64,000 nt of DNA, from NCBI GenBank assembly GCA_023079485.1, contig CM041107.1, positions 5,476,657-5,540,656 of the forward strand, given 5' to 3'. Position numbers and translations under genes: made by a program. Positions 46,596 through 58,996 of this stretch are shown here, in pieces (the first letter of the stretch is position 1; each line of letters starts with the position of its first letter). The DNA is from Archilochus colubris (lineage: Eukaryota > Chordata > Aves > Apodiformes > Trochilidae). The notes under the pieces are model-generated. The model did not search any database, had not been told where the DNA came from, and saw nothing but the letters and a program-made list of their open reading frames with translations.

Positions 46596-48003
46596 ACATT
46601 TGGACCTGAAGCTAGAGGTCATGTGAACACATCTCTTTGTTAACTCTCAAAAAAAACCCCACCAAAGCAAACCCCAACCCAAGAGCAGATTTCCCATTCA
46701 AAAAAATATTTTAAAAAGCTTTAGGGGTTTCCCTAAAGGTGCAAAACAAGAAAACAAATATTTCCCTCTCATTTATCTACACTGATGTGAGTTTAGGATG
46801 CCAGCAGGGAATCCCCCAGAGGCACCTGTGCATCAGACAAACCAGAACCTGGAGTAAACCACTGTTTTCCTGCTCTGGTTTAAAATCTCTTCCAGAGGGA
46901 ATGAAATTCCTGCTGCTGGAGTCCTGGGGACACCAAGGGACACTGACAGCAGAGCATGGGGCTCCAAACCAGATTCACCAACCCATCCTGGCTGAGTTTC
47001 TTGGCTAAATCCTGCCTCCAAGATTGAGGTGCTGGCTTAGCACAAGCAGGAGCCAATTTCTCTGCTTTAAAGCTGTCCCAGATTCTTGAAGGTGATTTCC
47101 TGACTTTCCCTGTCTCCAGGAGAAAATGGGTTAATATTTGGCTTTAGACAAACAGCTGCAGCGGGCTGGAGATGCCTGTTCAACAGGGGCTGCTAGGAGC
47201 TGAGCTGTGTTTGGAAGGATGTAAGATGCAGACTGGCCTCTTGTCAGTGCAAAAATCTCTGCAGGGCTCTAACTCGGTCGCCTGAGGCCACAATTTCCCC
47301 CTCCCTGGGCTGACATCTCTCTGAAAGACTTCAAGGCTAAATCCCTAGTAGCAGGAGAGGAGGATGTCTACAAGGTGGCAAAGTGTAAGAAGGATGGAGC
47401 CAGGATAAGAATTCAGATTTCCCCACGACGTAACGTCTGGAGCTGAGATCGATGGCAAGAAAGAAAAATACAGGTCTGCAGTGAATAAACCTCACAAATT
47501 TAGAATAATTCTCTCGAATCACTTCAGAGGGAGCAGCTTGGATTGCAAGGGCATCTCCAGCGAGATGTGAAGGGCTGGCTGGCCCCACATGCTGGGGATG
47601 GGCAGGGGGAAGGCTGTGTCCCAGCTCCCCTTGGGAAAAGAATCCACTGTCTGCTAAACCAAACTCCCCTCACCCCACAGCACACTTGGAGTGTCTGGAG
47701 CAAGGGAGGGAAGTGTCAGGCTGGAACAGATCCCCAGGGAACCCCATCACTCCAGTCACCTGCAGAACAGGGACATCGCCACCTCTGAGCCTTCCATCCC
47801 AGGCACCCAGCAAGCAAAAATCCTTTGGGATTCCTCTCTCCTCTTGCCCCTCCAGCACCATCCCAGTCACCCCCTGTCCCCCAGGCCATTGCCATTGCAG
47901 CCCCTCACCCTCCCCAGGCCTTTTGCTGCTTCTCTGGGTACCACCTGAGGATGACTGACACTTCACAATTTTCCCTTTCCTCCCCAGAATGAGCCTGCAG
48001 GGC

Positions 48004-48044
48004 TTTTTTTTTATTTATTTTATTTTTTTTCTTTGTGTTTTTTC
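48004..48044. repeat. T-rich low-complexity run
   Basis: T9-A-TTTATTTTA-T8-C-TTTGTG-T6 pattern. Low complexity. Confidence 0.87.
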
Positions 48045-48743
48045 AAAGCTGAGGCCATAAGGATCCCGTGTTTCCATTCCAGAGGCCAGAATTGTTTGCT
48101 CTGCAGTGGAGGAGCAGAGCAGAGCAGAAGATGCTCTGATGACAGGCTCCTGTCCCTTTTGCAACAGGGCTTATAAAACGGTTTTAATCACTGTCTGCCC
48201 TCTTTCCTGGTTTCATTTCCAGCTGCTCAAGGCAAAAGCTGATGTCTGTTTACCGTACATATAGATTACCTGCTGTTTCAGTAACTGGTGGGAAAGGTCT
48301 CAGGCAGGGATGAAAGGAGATGGCAAAGAGGATCCCCAGTAACAGCAGCTGGGAGCAGGTCAGACAGAGACTGGAAGCTTCATGGCAACCACTGCACCCA
48401 AGCTTTTAGGCATTAAAATCAAATCTGGAACTTGACCAAGGCTCTTCACGTGAGTAATGGGAAAGTGTGGGGAGCTGGAGGCAAGAACTCACTGAACTTT
48501 CTCCCATCTCAAAACCTCTGCCAGGTTTTTGGAAATGTTCCAATGGGCTTTCAGAGAGAAAAGCTTCAGGAGCTGGTTTTGAATGTCCCATGGCTCTTGG
48601 GTCAACCAAAAACAGGACCTTGTTTTGGGGACTCTTGATATATTCCTTGACTTCTCCTCTTATCCCACATCCTTCCAAGGAATTCCTCTGCATTGAAGAC
48701 CTTAAAGTTTCCTAGGAAGAGGGCAGTGCTGTGCCCACAAGTG

Positions 48744-48966
48744 CAGTGAAATAAGGCAACCAGGTGCCACTAATTGCCAGGGAGTGACATGAGCTTGTGT
48801 TAAGCCCACCTGTGCCTAATTAGGGTGAGGCTTGAGTGGACCTTTTATTGGCCCTCTGGTCCTGCTCATGCGCAGTGGGGACAACCCTAATTAGGCACTG
48901 GTGGGCTGAACACAAGCTCATGTCACTCCCTGGCAATTAGTGGCACCTGGTTGCCTTATTTCACTA
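48744..48966. mobile_element. Foldback element with near-perfect 82-base arms (possible hAT-type MITE)
   Basis: Left arm 48745-48826 and right arm 48884-48965 are reverse complements over 82 bases with only two mismatches, around a 57-base loop (48827-48883). The outer ends read CAGTG and, on the other strand, TAGTG; both fit the YARNG terminal rule known for hAT transposons. No clean 8-base target duplication is visible: CACAAGTG on the left against CACACAAA on the right share only CACA. No transposase is encoded. I infer a non-autonomous foldback DNA transposon. Alternatives are a head-to-head duplication or a fossil template switch. The near-identity of the arms implies recent origin or gene conversion between them. 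A transcript through it would form a long double-stranded stem. Confidence 0.6.
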
Positions 48967-49138
48967 CACACAAACATCTCTGGCTGATTACACCACGGCC
49001 TCTGTCCTAATAATCCCTCTTAACACACACTCCAGCACCACAGCAACAAGAGCCTGATGAATCAGATCCTGCACCCAGGATTTATTGCACATTTTGCAAT
49101 AAACTGATCTTCTCTGGGGCTTTAAATCAGTTGGACAT

Positions 49139-49275
49139 TCCTATGGAATACCAGACTGGTTTGGGTTGGAAGGAACCTTAAAGCTCACCCAGTGATGGGC
49201 AGGGACACCTCCCACCAGCCCAGGGTGCTCCAAGCCCCATCCAACCTTCAACACTGCCAGGGATGGGGCAGAAAT
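49139..49275 (-). mobile_element. CR1 LINE fragment, short, minus orientation
   Basis: 'TTCCTATGGAATACCAGACT' is a decayed terminal repeat, followed by 'GGTTTGGGTTGGAAGGAACC', 'GATGGGCAGGGACACCTCCC' and 'CTCCAAGCCCCATCCAACCT'. Similarity ends after GCCAGGGATGGGGCAGAAAT. It is the antisense of the GGAGGTGTCCCTGCCCATG subtype (3671, 10007, 20860). It lies only 173 bases from the foldback element. Confidence 0.93.
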
Positions 49276-50450
49276 TCCCTTCTCCTGTGGCCTGTTCTCC
49301 ATGGGGACAGTGATGGGGAAGACACTTTTCTTCTCCAGCTCCTTTACCAAAGGGACATCAGAGCTGTTGAGACACCAGCATGCTCCAACCCCACTGACTG
49401 GAGGCAGCCCAGTGCTCCCAGCAAAGCCTGACATGCCAGAAAAAGGCTTCCACAGGTCTGGAGAAACAAAGAGGCTCTGAAATCCCTGGGAGCTGCCTAC
49501 ATTCAAAAGCTTTCAGAGTTAAAAAAAACAAAACAGAATAAGCATGAACTCAATGCCTCCTTTGTTGAATTCCTCCACCTCTGCAATGGATTTCAGCCTT
49601 TTGCAGCTTATTGAACACTTTCCAGCACAAGTGCCAGGTACTGGATTTCAGCCTCCAGGTTTGCCTTTCCCACATCCCCCCTCTGCTTCCTTAAAAGTGG
49701 CCCCAGAAACCCCAAGGACCCAGCAGCTGCTTTGCTGTGCCTCTCCTGCTTGGTCCAAGAGCTTTCTCCAAGCAGGGGCTGCTCTCCAGGGCACCCAGAG
49801 CAGAGGAGCTTGCCCAGACTGAGACAAAATAGGGATGAAAAAGAAGGATGCACAGAGATAAAGAGGGATGGAGGAGGCAGGAGGCCCTTGGAATAGCCTG
49901 CCCAGGCTGATTTCTGACCCAGGTTAGGAGGGAGGCAGCAGAGAGGTGTGAGCAGAGCTCTGTGCCCATGTCTCATGCAGAGCTGGAAACCAACCTGCAG
50001 GCTCCCAGCCCTCCTGCTGCCTGAAGAACTAACCCTGCAGGAGCCTCTGGAGCAGGTGAGAGGAGATGAAGTGATTTCAGAGCTAGAGAACAGCAGCAGC
50101 TTCCCCTCTTCTTTGCCTCTTTCACCTGCAAGCCCCTCCTGTGATGCTGCCCCCCCCTTGCTCACAGCCCCTGCAGCCAGCTCCACAGCCCCAGTGCCTA
50201 GAAGAGAACCTCAGCTAAACAGCCACTATATAGAATATCTCCAGTTCCTTATTTTCCTTTTTCAGTATCACTCTGCCTTTTCTCAGCCTCCTTTGCCCAG
50301 CTAAAGCAATGCCCCTCTGCCTGCAGCCTCCACAGAACCACCCAGCAGCTGCTGCAAGGACAGAAGCCTCTGCAGTGGTGAAATTCTGTCCCTTACATCA
50401 TCTCAGTCAATGGGAATTTCCTTTCTTTCCCTCTCTCACCAACACTCCCT

Positions 50451-50462
50451 TTTTTTTTTTTT
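50451..50462. repeat. Poly-T run (T12)
   Basis: T12 mononucleotide run followed by AATTATTATTTT. Confidence 0.88.
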
Positions 50463-53219
50463 AATTATTATTTTCAGCAAGTGAGTGGTGCCAGAGCCTC
50501 AGCCAGCAGAGATGAGCAGGAGCAGGAACAGAACCACTTTGCACCCAGGATGAAGTTGGCCTCGTTCAGGAATCAGGAGCTTCAGCATCCTGGCAAAGCA
50601 TTAAAGGGGCTGGGAAGAGGATGAAGTAACATCTCAGCTGAATTCACAGCTCTCCAGCTTTTTACCCACAATCTTCTCCTGCCTTTCCCTTTCTCCCTGC
50701 AGCACTGGCAGGTTCTGCACCCTCATGTCCAGACACCCCACCCTCACTTGCTCCCCAGCATTTCTCTTGCTGCTGTTGGCAGCTGGGCTGCCAGTGCCTG
50801 TGGTTATCAGGGCTGGAAGGAGCTGGGGAGAGATGCCAGCAGCAGGGATTTGGCTTGGGAGATGCTGCAGTGCCATCTTCAGACAGGAGGGCTGCAACCA
50901 CCCACAGGGTTACTCAGGGATGGGGAAAAAGAATCATACTGAAAAGCCCACCCAAATCCAGTTCTTTGCTGGGGGAAAACATCTGGAGCCAGAGGAATCC
51001 AAGGGCAGAGCTTGTCACACACTCCTGCCATCTACAGATCTCCTTGCACACAGCTGCTTAACCTCTGCACAGCCCCTGGAAGACCAAAACTTGTTGCTAA
51101 AGCTTGGAGATCATAGGATTCAACTGTATTAACCAGCTAAGAGGGTTTAGGAGAGGGAAAATCTGATTTTCTCTATCATTCTGCATGCCAGGGTGAAAGA
51201 CTGTAATGCACATTCTAATGCTTTCCTCCTCTCCCTCCCTTCCATCCAGCAAGCTGAGCAACATCATTTTAAATACTGGCTTATTCTGTGGCAGCAAATG
51301 GAACAGGAGAGATCTCTCCTTCTCTATCCCCTCCTGCCACCACCCCAGCACCCAGACTGCCCTGGAACAGCCTCTGCTGCCTCCTGACCTGAGCTTCGGT
51401 GTTTTCAGGGGGAGTTACAGGATGGGAAGAAGCAACACAGGTGTTTATGGATAAATGCTTGGGTCTACATCCCATTTAACTCATCAGCACACAGGTAACA
51501 ACAGGCTGGTCCTGCAGGTAATCAGTAAATCTGGCTTCTCAGAGCATTAATCAGGGGAGGTTTGGTGCCAAGACAGTTTCAGACACTGACCCTCAAAACA
51601 CAAGGAAAATTTCTTGAAGGCCCTGTTAACAATGGCTATTTGGGACAATTTTTGGCAATTTTAGGCATTTCAGCTTGTTTCCACATCACTGCTGATGTCT
51701 CTCTGGAGCACAGGAGACACCAGCCCAGCCCAGACTGCAAAGCTGCAGAGAAGAAAGAGCAAAAGGACCTCAGGGTCTGACTGAGAAACTAAAATTTATC
51801 CCACCTGGCTCCCACCAAGGAATTCATCCATCCATCAGAGCCTCCAAGCAAAACTGCACTCAACAAAATCCATCTGAAGAGAGTGGATTTAGTCACCTAA
51901 GGATGGGATTTCTGTGGCAGCTGGAAAAAGTAGAGCTGTTTTCCAGCAGCAAAGCCACAGATGCTATATATCCACCTGGATAACTCCTCACCTTGCCTTG
52001 TTTGGGGCATTTAATTTTTAAGCCAGAGAGCTAATTAATGTGCCTCTCCCTGTAGTCAATGGCAAGAAATAAGGGCTGCTAGAGGGCAGGACTTCCAACC
52101 AATGGTTAACACCTCTCTTAGACACAAGAAGAGGCCCTCAGGAGAGGCCTGTCTAGCCCAGGATGATTTGTACAAGCTCTGCTCAAGTCCAACTTGATGC
52201 CAAACCTCATCTGAAGATGGGACATCAGATGGACTGCTACCCAAGCACCCTGTCTTGCTGCATCCCCCATGCAGAGAAGTTGCCCTCTCAGCCCCCCCAA
52301 GCCAGCAGAACCCATCCACTGCTTGGCAGGCTGGTTTTCCAGTTATTCAGTGAGCTGAAACCACCTGGATAAAAGGTTTGTGCCAGAAGAAAATGTGTCA
52401 GCAGGGTGGGACAGCAGCACCCATCAGGGGATGAGCTTTGACTTGCAAGGAGACACAGCCTGGGGAATTACAGAGAGCTCAGGCTGGGAAACTTGCTTGG
52501 TATCAGAGAATCAACTGCAAAGAATTGGCCTCAGCACCCTGCCTGCAAAAACCAAGATGTCTGGAAACACAGAGACACCCACAGACACCTCCTTGTCAGG
52601 ACTGGAGCCAATGTGCTGAGTTCCCAGCCTGGACCTCAAAGATCTTCACCTCCTATTCCTGGAGCCAGCTCCACCACCTAGATCTGTTCTTCTAAAAGCT
52701 CCTTTGCAAACAACTTTTTTCTTGATACAAACTCCACCCAATTGCACCTTGAAAACCATTTGGTAAAAGGGAAAAAAAACCCCAAAAGCGGGAACAGAAA
52801 AACCAAAAGCCAGGATGCCTTTTACCTAGGCTGCTTCTGAAAGAGTATAGTGTGAGCCAGGTATGAACCTGGTACCCAGACCAGTCCCAACAAACAGAAC
52901 CAAGCTCTGCACATACCCAGAAGGTTGCTCACTCTTCTGGTGCAATGGATCTAAACCCATCAGTCCCAGATAGCAGCCTGAAAACACAACTCAGCTCCCC
53001 AAATCATCTTCCCCCTGCCACCATGGCAACTCCTAACAGCTTTAATTGCTTCCTATTTTAACACTCGAGAAAGAAAACCTTTGTGATCTTCTACCACTTC
53101 TTTATTAAGACTCATTAAAACCAAAATAAAACGCAGCCAAGCACAATTTTTTCATTTGTGTATCCACAGTTTGCATATTACCAATAATCCCCATGTTTGG
53201 ATCTTTCCTTCTCTTTCAG

Positions 53220-53416
53220 GAACTGTCAGAAAGTTGCAAGAAATACCCTAACAGCTTGCTCATGGCTCTACCCTCCCCAGGTTCTCTCCTTACAGGGAAA
53301 ACTGGAAGAAATCTCTCTCAGCTTGTACAGAAGCCAGCAAGGAGCAGCCAACACTGACATTTCTCTTTCCTGGCACAGTTCATACCCTGGAAATCCAATC
53401 AGAGAATTGCTGGAAG
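53220..53416 (+). other. Weak exon candidate (197 bases)
   Basis: The acceptor-like TTCCTTCTCTTTCAG ends at 53219 and the donor-like GGAAG|GTGCAC lies at 53412-53422. One forward frame is open throughout and includes QGKLEEISLSLYRSQ. I recognise no domain. The donor is not a strong consensus (GTGCAC), and open frames of this length are common here, so chance is the leading explanation. Confidence 0.12.
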
Positions 53417-53967
53417 GTGCACACCCACAAAGATGCTCATGGATGGGGAGCATCACAGCACAAAACCTGTCCCCAGCTTCATCCTAGGTGGAATCACCTC
53501 CAGACAGGGACCAAATCCATCCCACTTCCAGCTGCAGTTGTGATCCAAAGGTCCAAACTGCTGTGGTTTGCCTGAAATTGTGGTGTTGTTATTCATGCAG
53601 GTGTGAGGTTTGCAGCAAGGAGGTCACTGGTTTTATTTATTGCTCTAGGTTCTTGGGGAAGAGAGGAGTGCTTTGCTCAAGGGCAACTTTATCTGACTCC
53701 TCATGGGAGGTCTCTCTGGCTGTCTGCAGAGACCATTGCATATGACCCCCAAAACTATGGGTGTCTGGTTAATGTGGAGCCTCTAACTCCTCCTCCCAGA
53801 AAGCCAGATAGTCCCTTGCCCTGGAGGAGGTACCTGGTTGTCACCAGAACCTTGAGCTGCAGGCACTGGTAAACAAAAAGCAAAATTGGACCCAAACTGA
53901 GGCCAGAGGCAAAGACCCAGCCTAGGGACAGGGAACAAGCAAGAGAAAGCTGGAAAAGGGAATATTT

Positions 53968-54011
53968 CCCTGCCTTGTTGCATGCTTGTCCCTGCTTTGT
54001 TGCATGCAAGT
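53968..54011. repeat. 22-base tandem duplication
   Basis: CCCTGCCTTGTTGCATGCTTGT is followed directly by a second unit in which CTTTG replaces CCTTG and AAGT replaces TTGT at the end. Two copies of 22 bases, about 85-90% alike. Confidence 0.88.
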
Positions 54012-55364
54012 TGAGTCTAGGTCAAGAAAAACAAAGAGTTATTTTCTGGAGATGTTATTTTGCTGAATTCTCTGGCTCCTGGCTCAAAGGGAAGGGTTTG
54101 TTCCTGGCCAAGAGACACCCTACAGAAGCAGCAGCATAATTTTGGAGACAAGGAACCTGCTCAGGGGGTGAAAATGAAAAGAAAAAAATATTAAGGGGAG
54201 GTAAAATATTTTTCTTTTGTTTACTTGTCAGACTTTGGTCTCCTGACCTCCACACGTAGATCTGGCTCTAGAGGAAGTGTCCTTGTTCCTGCAGTAAGCA
54301 AGAGAACAGTTTTTACGCAGACCAAGTCCTCCAGAATGAGAAGGATGGAAGAAATCAGCTGAACCTGACAGAGTTTCCTGTATGAATGGAAAGAGGAGGG
54401 AAGGCTTGGGACTGAACCAGGGTATTAGCTCAGAAGAGCCCTTCCCAGAAAGGTTTCCTGTGCCTGGGCAATCAAAACTTTCTTTTTCTCCTCCACAAAA
54501 AAGGAGCCCAGGTGCAGCTCCCTTGAGGTTCTCTGCCCTGCACAACTCCTTCAGCTCTTCCTGACTAATGGGATGTTATTCTCCATCAGCAACAAGCAAA
54601 TATAATTTCAGAGAGAAGAAGACATGGGAACACTTGCAGTTACTCTGGGAAAGGTGTTCCTTGCTTCCTCTTCACCCTCTTACCAAAAAACTGCAGCCCA
54701 GCAGCTTGCTGATGGATTCTTTAAGCAGCTATTCCTCATTCAAAGCCATATTCTTTCTGCTAGCAAATAGTTATCTTTATTAATTCAATTGCCAGGTTTG
54801 GGATGTTTCACAACAGCTGAAGGTGCAGGCTGAATAGTGCTGGGGAAGGAGAAATCACAGCTTTGCTTTGGGCTCTTTTAGGAGGGGAAGTGGGAGCTTC
54901 CCAGCAGCAGAAATTCCCTTCTCTTATCTGCCCTGAGCCATCACCCAGCCTGGGATGATCCTGGCTTTTTGGGTCAATGCTGTAAACCAAGTAGAATGTG
55001 GCCACGTTGATGAGATGGAAAGTTCTGTGGAAAGCAGAAGCCTGGAAAAGGATTATGAAAATAAAAGTTTTTTTTGAAATAAAAATAAAAATAATCAGAC
55101 TTTTCAGTGCATGGAAATATCAGAAGTTCCATCTGGGAGAGGTAAAAAGCCCAGTTTAATGGTCCCTGTGTGTTCAGAAAGCATGGTGATGCTTCTTACA
55201 ATCAAGATAAGCTTAGAATCAAACCCTCACTAAAAGTGATCTTCTGCTTTCAGAGGTTTTACAGCACATTCATATGTATATGTACACATACGAAGTTTCC
55301 CTCTGCAGTTGCTTACACCAGAAATGCCAACACTTCATTTTGCTTTAATGAGAAACTTTAAACT

Positions 55365-55396
55365 AAAAAAAAAAAAAAAAGGGAAAAAAAATAATT
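55365..55396. repeat. Poly-A tract (A16-GGG-A8)
   Basis: A16 run, GGG, then A8 and TAATTAAG. Low complexity. Confidence 0.9.
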
Positions 55397-56894
55397 AAGA
55401 AAACACCCTAAAGCAATTTAAAATAAAACTTGAGAGCAGCACAAAAACCTTTGTCCCCCCTGCAGCCAACCCTCTTTCCATCAGATAGAGCATCCTAGAT
55501 AAGGGAAGTATTCACAAACAATGTGCAGACAAGCTTTCAAGCACCTTAAAAATTTAAATGAGTTAAAGGTGTAAATTTAAAGTGGTTGCTGCAGCTGCAT
55601 TAAGACCCTTCACAGGCACTTTCTTATTGGGAATTAGAACAGCACTGATTTGATTGAGTTTAATTGAGGCTCAGTCTGTTGACAGCCTGAATCAGCCCAC
55701 TCAGGAGAGTGCCTGTGCTGGGATTTAGGGCACTTTAACCCTGGCCCAGGGCAGGCAATTCGTGCCCCAGATAATGGCCCTGGGTGCCCCAGCTGAGCAG
55801 TGTCATGCAAACCCTGCTGGTGAACTGCAAATCCTTGGGGAGGGGATGCTGAAAGCATCACCCTTGGCCAGCCCTCCCCTTCTCTGAGAGGTCTGCATCC
55901 AGCCTGCAAAAGGATTTCCTTCCCTGCTCCCCAGAATCCCCCCTTCTCTGGCAGTTCCCATCACTGTGAGTGGGATTTTCCTCATGCTGTGTTTCAAATC
56001 CTCAGACATGGCAAAGAATGGATGTTTTTCCACAAAGTGCTACAGGGAAACAACCCAGAGCAGGAGCACGAAGCCTCCTGGGCTGAGCAACCATGCTGAG
56101 AGCAGAACTGGCTCCTTGCAGTCCCTTTTAGCAAAGTTGACAGGAAAAGCCACAATAAATCAATATTTTTAATATTCTTCCAGCTGACGATCAAGCTTAA
56201 GAACTTGTTCCTAGAGTCATCAATCACACTGTAAAATAAAAATTAAAAAGCTCCATGTTCTTTTCCAGTTGGAAGAGGTAATTCCCAGCCCTTTGAGGGC
56301 ACTCAGTGAAATGCCTTTGGATTTCAGTCACCTGCTGTCCCCAGGTCCATGAAGTTCAGTGCTCTACAAACATCTCCTGTCTTACAGCTCAGCTGTGACC
56401 AATCCTCACCCATCACACACTCTCTGGTGTGAAATCTCTCAGCAGAGAACTGCAGATGGGAGAGGCTGGGTTGGCAGACTTGGATTCAAGCTTCAAGCTG
56501 ATCCCCCAGCCCAGCAAATAAAAAGGACACAGCCTCTGTTAGGATGAGCCTTTTTTCCAGTAACTCTGCAGGTAATTAATGCTCATGTCAGGACTGCTTT
56601 ACATTCCAGGAGTGGTGTGCAGGAGATTTACCAGAAATTAAAAGATTTCCCTTTTTATTGGGTTTTTTCACCCTGGCTCACGTACAAAGGACAAGCTGAA
56701 AAAGCTCCCAAATTCACCTCTCCTTGTTTTCCATGACTGAGATTCAGATCCTCTAAATTACAGCTTTACAATGGAAGGAAGCAGGAAGGAAAGAGATGTC
56801 ACAGGGGTGAGCAGGGAGGTAAAGGGGATTGCAGTCAGATCCTGGTGTTCATTAAAAGTCTTACCTAGACCTGGATTATTATTTTGTCAACTGA

Positions 56895-56917
56895 TTTTTT
56901 AATTTTTTTTTTTTTTT
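56895..56917. repeat. T-rich run
   Basis: T6-AA-T15 run. Low complexity. Confidence 0.9.
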
Positions 56918-57187
56918 GTCACCTAAAAGCAGCTCAGAACACATTAAACACTTTTCAATAACAGCACAAAGTCTCACTGCAAGTGCTCGAGCCCGTGACA
57001 TTTTTATGAAATGGTGACAAAACCTAACAGTCTTTCTAATGGGGAAGTTAAAAAAGCAGCAGCAGGGAAGAGGGGGGAAATCACCTCTTTAGGAAACCCA
57101 GAGGCTTCCAGGTCTCTGTAGGGTCAGGCAGGTGAGTACAAAGGACAGGTTGGTCACCATCCTGGTTGGAGTGGGAACAACAACAAC

Positions 57188-57232
57188 ATCCATAGGGGTT
57201 ATGGATGGGATATCCATAGGGATATGGATGGA
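57188..57232. repeat. About 23-base tandem duplication
   Basis: ATCCATAGGGGTTATGGATGGGA is followed by T and ATCCATAGGGATATGGATGGA. Each unit also contains the near-palindrome ATCCATA...TATGGAT, so each can form a small hairpin. Confidence 0.88.
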
Positions 57233-58506
57233 ATTAATGCAGAGCTTCAGGTGTGGCAGTGAGCTTACACCCACCCTGCTCCTGAACTGAGAAACCTGTA
57301 GGGTCCTCACTCCTAAGCTGCTGCCACAGAGCTGACTGGGATCTTCGTTCTAGAGGAATCCCTCTGCAGAGACTCGAGAGCCCAGGAACCATGAACCATC
57401 TTGCTATGGAGTAGAAACTTCTGCAGCAGATAGATAACAGGAATAACTTGCTAAATGATTTGTATTCCTTTTCCCCACCACCCCTCTCTCCTAAAAGATG
57501 CAGGAAAAGTGGAAAAAGTTGAGTATTAGTGGGGAAGGGAGAACTCACTGCTGAGGTTTTGCTCTCTGATGGTTCCTGCAGCATCCCATCCCACTGGAAG
57601 CAAGGAGCAAGTGTCCTGATTAAATAATAATAATAAACCTTGCTGCATTTAATCATTGGGTTTTATAGGGTTTTTTTTTTATAGTTAATAAAAAGGCTCA
57701 ACACTCCAGGCTGGGGCTTGTAAAGAGGGCAGAAGCAACGTGAAGGAACATGATATATATAATATATGCTTCATGTGGGGAACATGATCCCTTCCTCAGA
57801 AGGACCAAACAGACTCAAAGTGCTCAAGGACAACCCAAGTTGGGGAGAAAAGGCAAAGTTATTTTGGTTTGGGGAAATCAAGAACCCAGCTACAGCCTCC
57901 CAAGGCACAGGAAGCTGAATCCTCTGAAGGCACCAGGTACCTGCATGGGAATTTAAGGCTTCCCTGACTCCCAAGGGTGCTTTGAGAACAGGAGGCACCA
58001 AAAGAACTGCCCAGAAGCCACAGAGGGCAGGAGGTGGGGGAGATGGGACCCAACTTCAGGCTCCAGTTTGACACCTGCACCCCTTTGCACCTGATGGGGA
58101 AACAGGCCAGGAAAATAAAACATAAAACCAAGATAGCACCAGTCACCTGGAATACTTGTACATCCAGCAGGAGCACCACCCTGATGGAGAAATGCTTTGT
58201 TCTTTGGGTTTTTTGTACTTAAAGCTTACAGGAAAATAAGTGTTTTCTATGAAGTGTCCACTACATGAAACAGAGATTTTGAGGACAGAAACAGTGCCCT
58301 CTTTTCACCCAATTTTTCCACCAGGTTTTTCAGAGCTTTTACATAAATCATTTAGATTTATTTATTAAAAGTCTTGCTCTTTGCTTCTACTGTTTAAATT
58401 TCTTGCTTTGTGGTGTAGACATTCCTGTCAAAATTGTCCTTTTTTCTCTCAGTCTGAAGCCCATTTACAACACAGAATAAACTTTACACCCTCAAGAGGG
58501 AGAAGT

Positions 58507-58520
58507 AAAAAAAAAAAAAA
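58507..58520. repeat. Poly-A run (A14)
   Basis: A14 mononucleotide run in AT-rich unique sequence. Confidence 0.9.
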
Positions 58521-58974
58521 TAAAATCAAGAACAGAAATAATCTTTACAAATTACTAAATAAAAAAGTAGTCTCCAATTTGCCTGCCTTGCAAGATGGAA
58601 GTACAGGTTTTAAAGTGCCTTCCATGCTGCAGAATGGCAAAAATTAAGCTTGACATTAAACTTTCCAATTCAGGTGGGTATTCTGGAGCCTCCAGCAGAT
58701 TCTGTCCTGCTGTGACACTTAGCAAATGGATCCCTAAATGTCCCAAACACCAATTTACCATTTGTCCCAGTTTGAAAAGCCAAGTGTTTCAAATTGCACC
58801 ACATTAAAGAAGTGATCTATATTTTGCCTTCCATTGAGAGGAAAGGTCACAGCGTGCAAAATATTGCTCTGAAAAAACACAAACTCTTCCTGACTCATGC
58901 AAAAAACTACATCTGCAATCAGGCTTCTCTACAGAAACCTCCAGTCCTGAAGTTAAGCCTCAAGTTTTTCTCTC

Positions 58975-58996
58975 AATAAAAAAAAAAAAAAAAAAG
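58975..58996. repeat. AATAAA joined to A19 run
   Basis: CTCAATAAA runs directly into a 19-base A-run (58978-58996). The join could mimic the 3' end of a retroposed transcript on the + strand, but I recognise no transcript body upstream and no 10- to 30-base gap between signal and tail. Probably a simple repeat. Confidence 0.85.

Larger units (their letters stand above)
38698..48743. other. Long non-coding stretch, unique sequence
   Basis: About 10 kb, the longest interval without a recognised transposon. Simple repeats and motif blocks within it are listed separately. Notable AT-rich unique parts lie at 39280-39480, 41640-41830 and 42380-42520. The longest frame is 174 codons on the minus strand (38819-39343), with no recognised domain. 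No CpG island, tRNA or known ncRNA is visible. Confidence 0.45.

Noticed and set aside
48745..48965. The foldback stem as a microRNA precursor
   Set aside because: An 82-base nearly perfect stem is too long and too perfect for a typical animal pre-miRNA; a transposon-type origin explains it better.
49608..50186. 192-codon minus-strand open frame
   Set aside because: No domain, low-complexity serine/leucine-rich composition, no splice or promoter context. Consistent with chance in GC-richer unique sequence.
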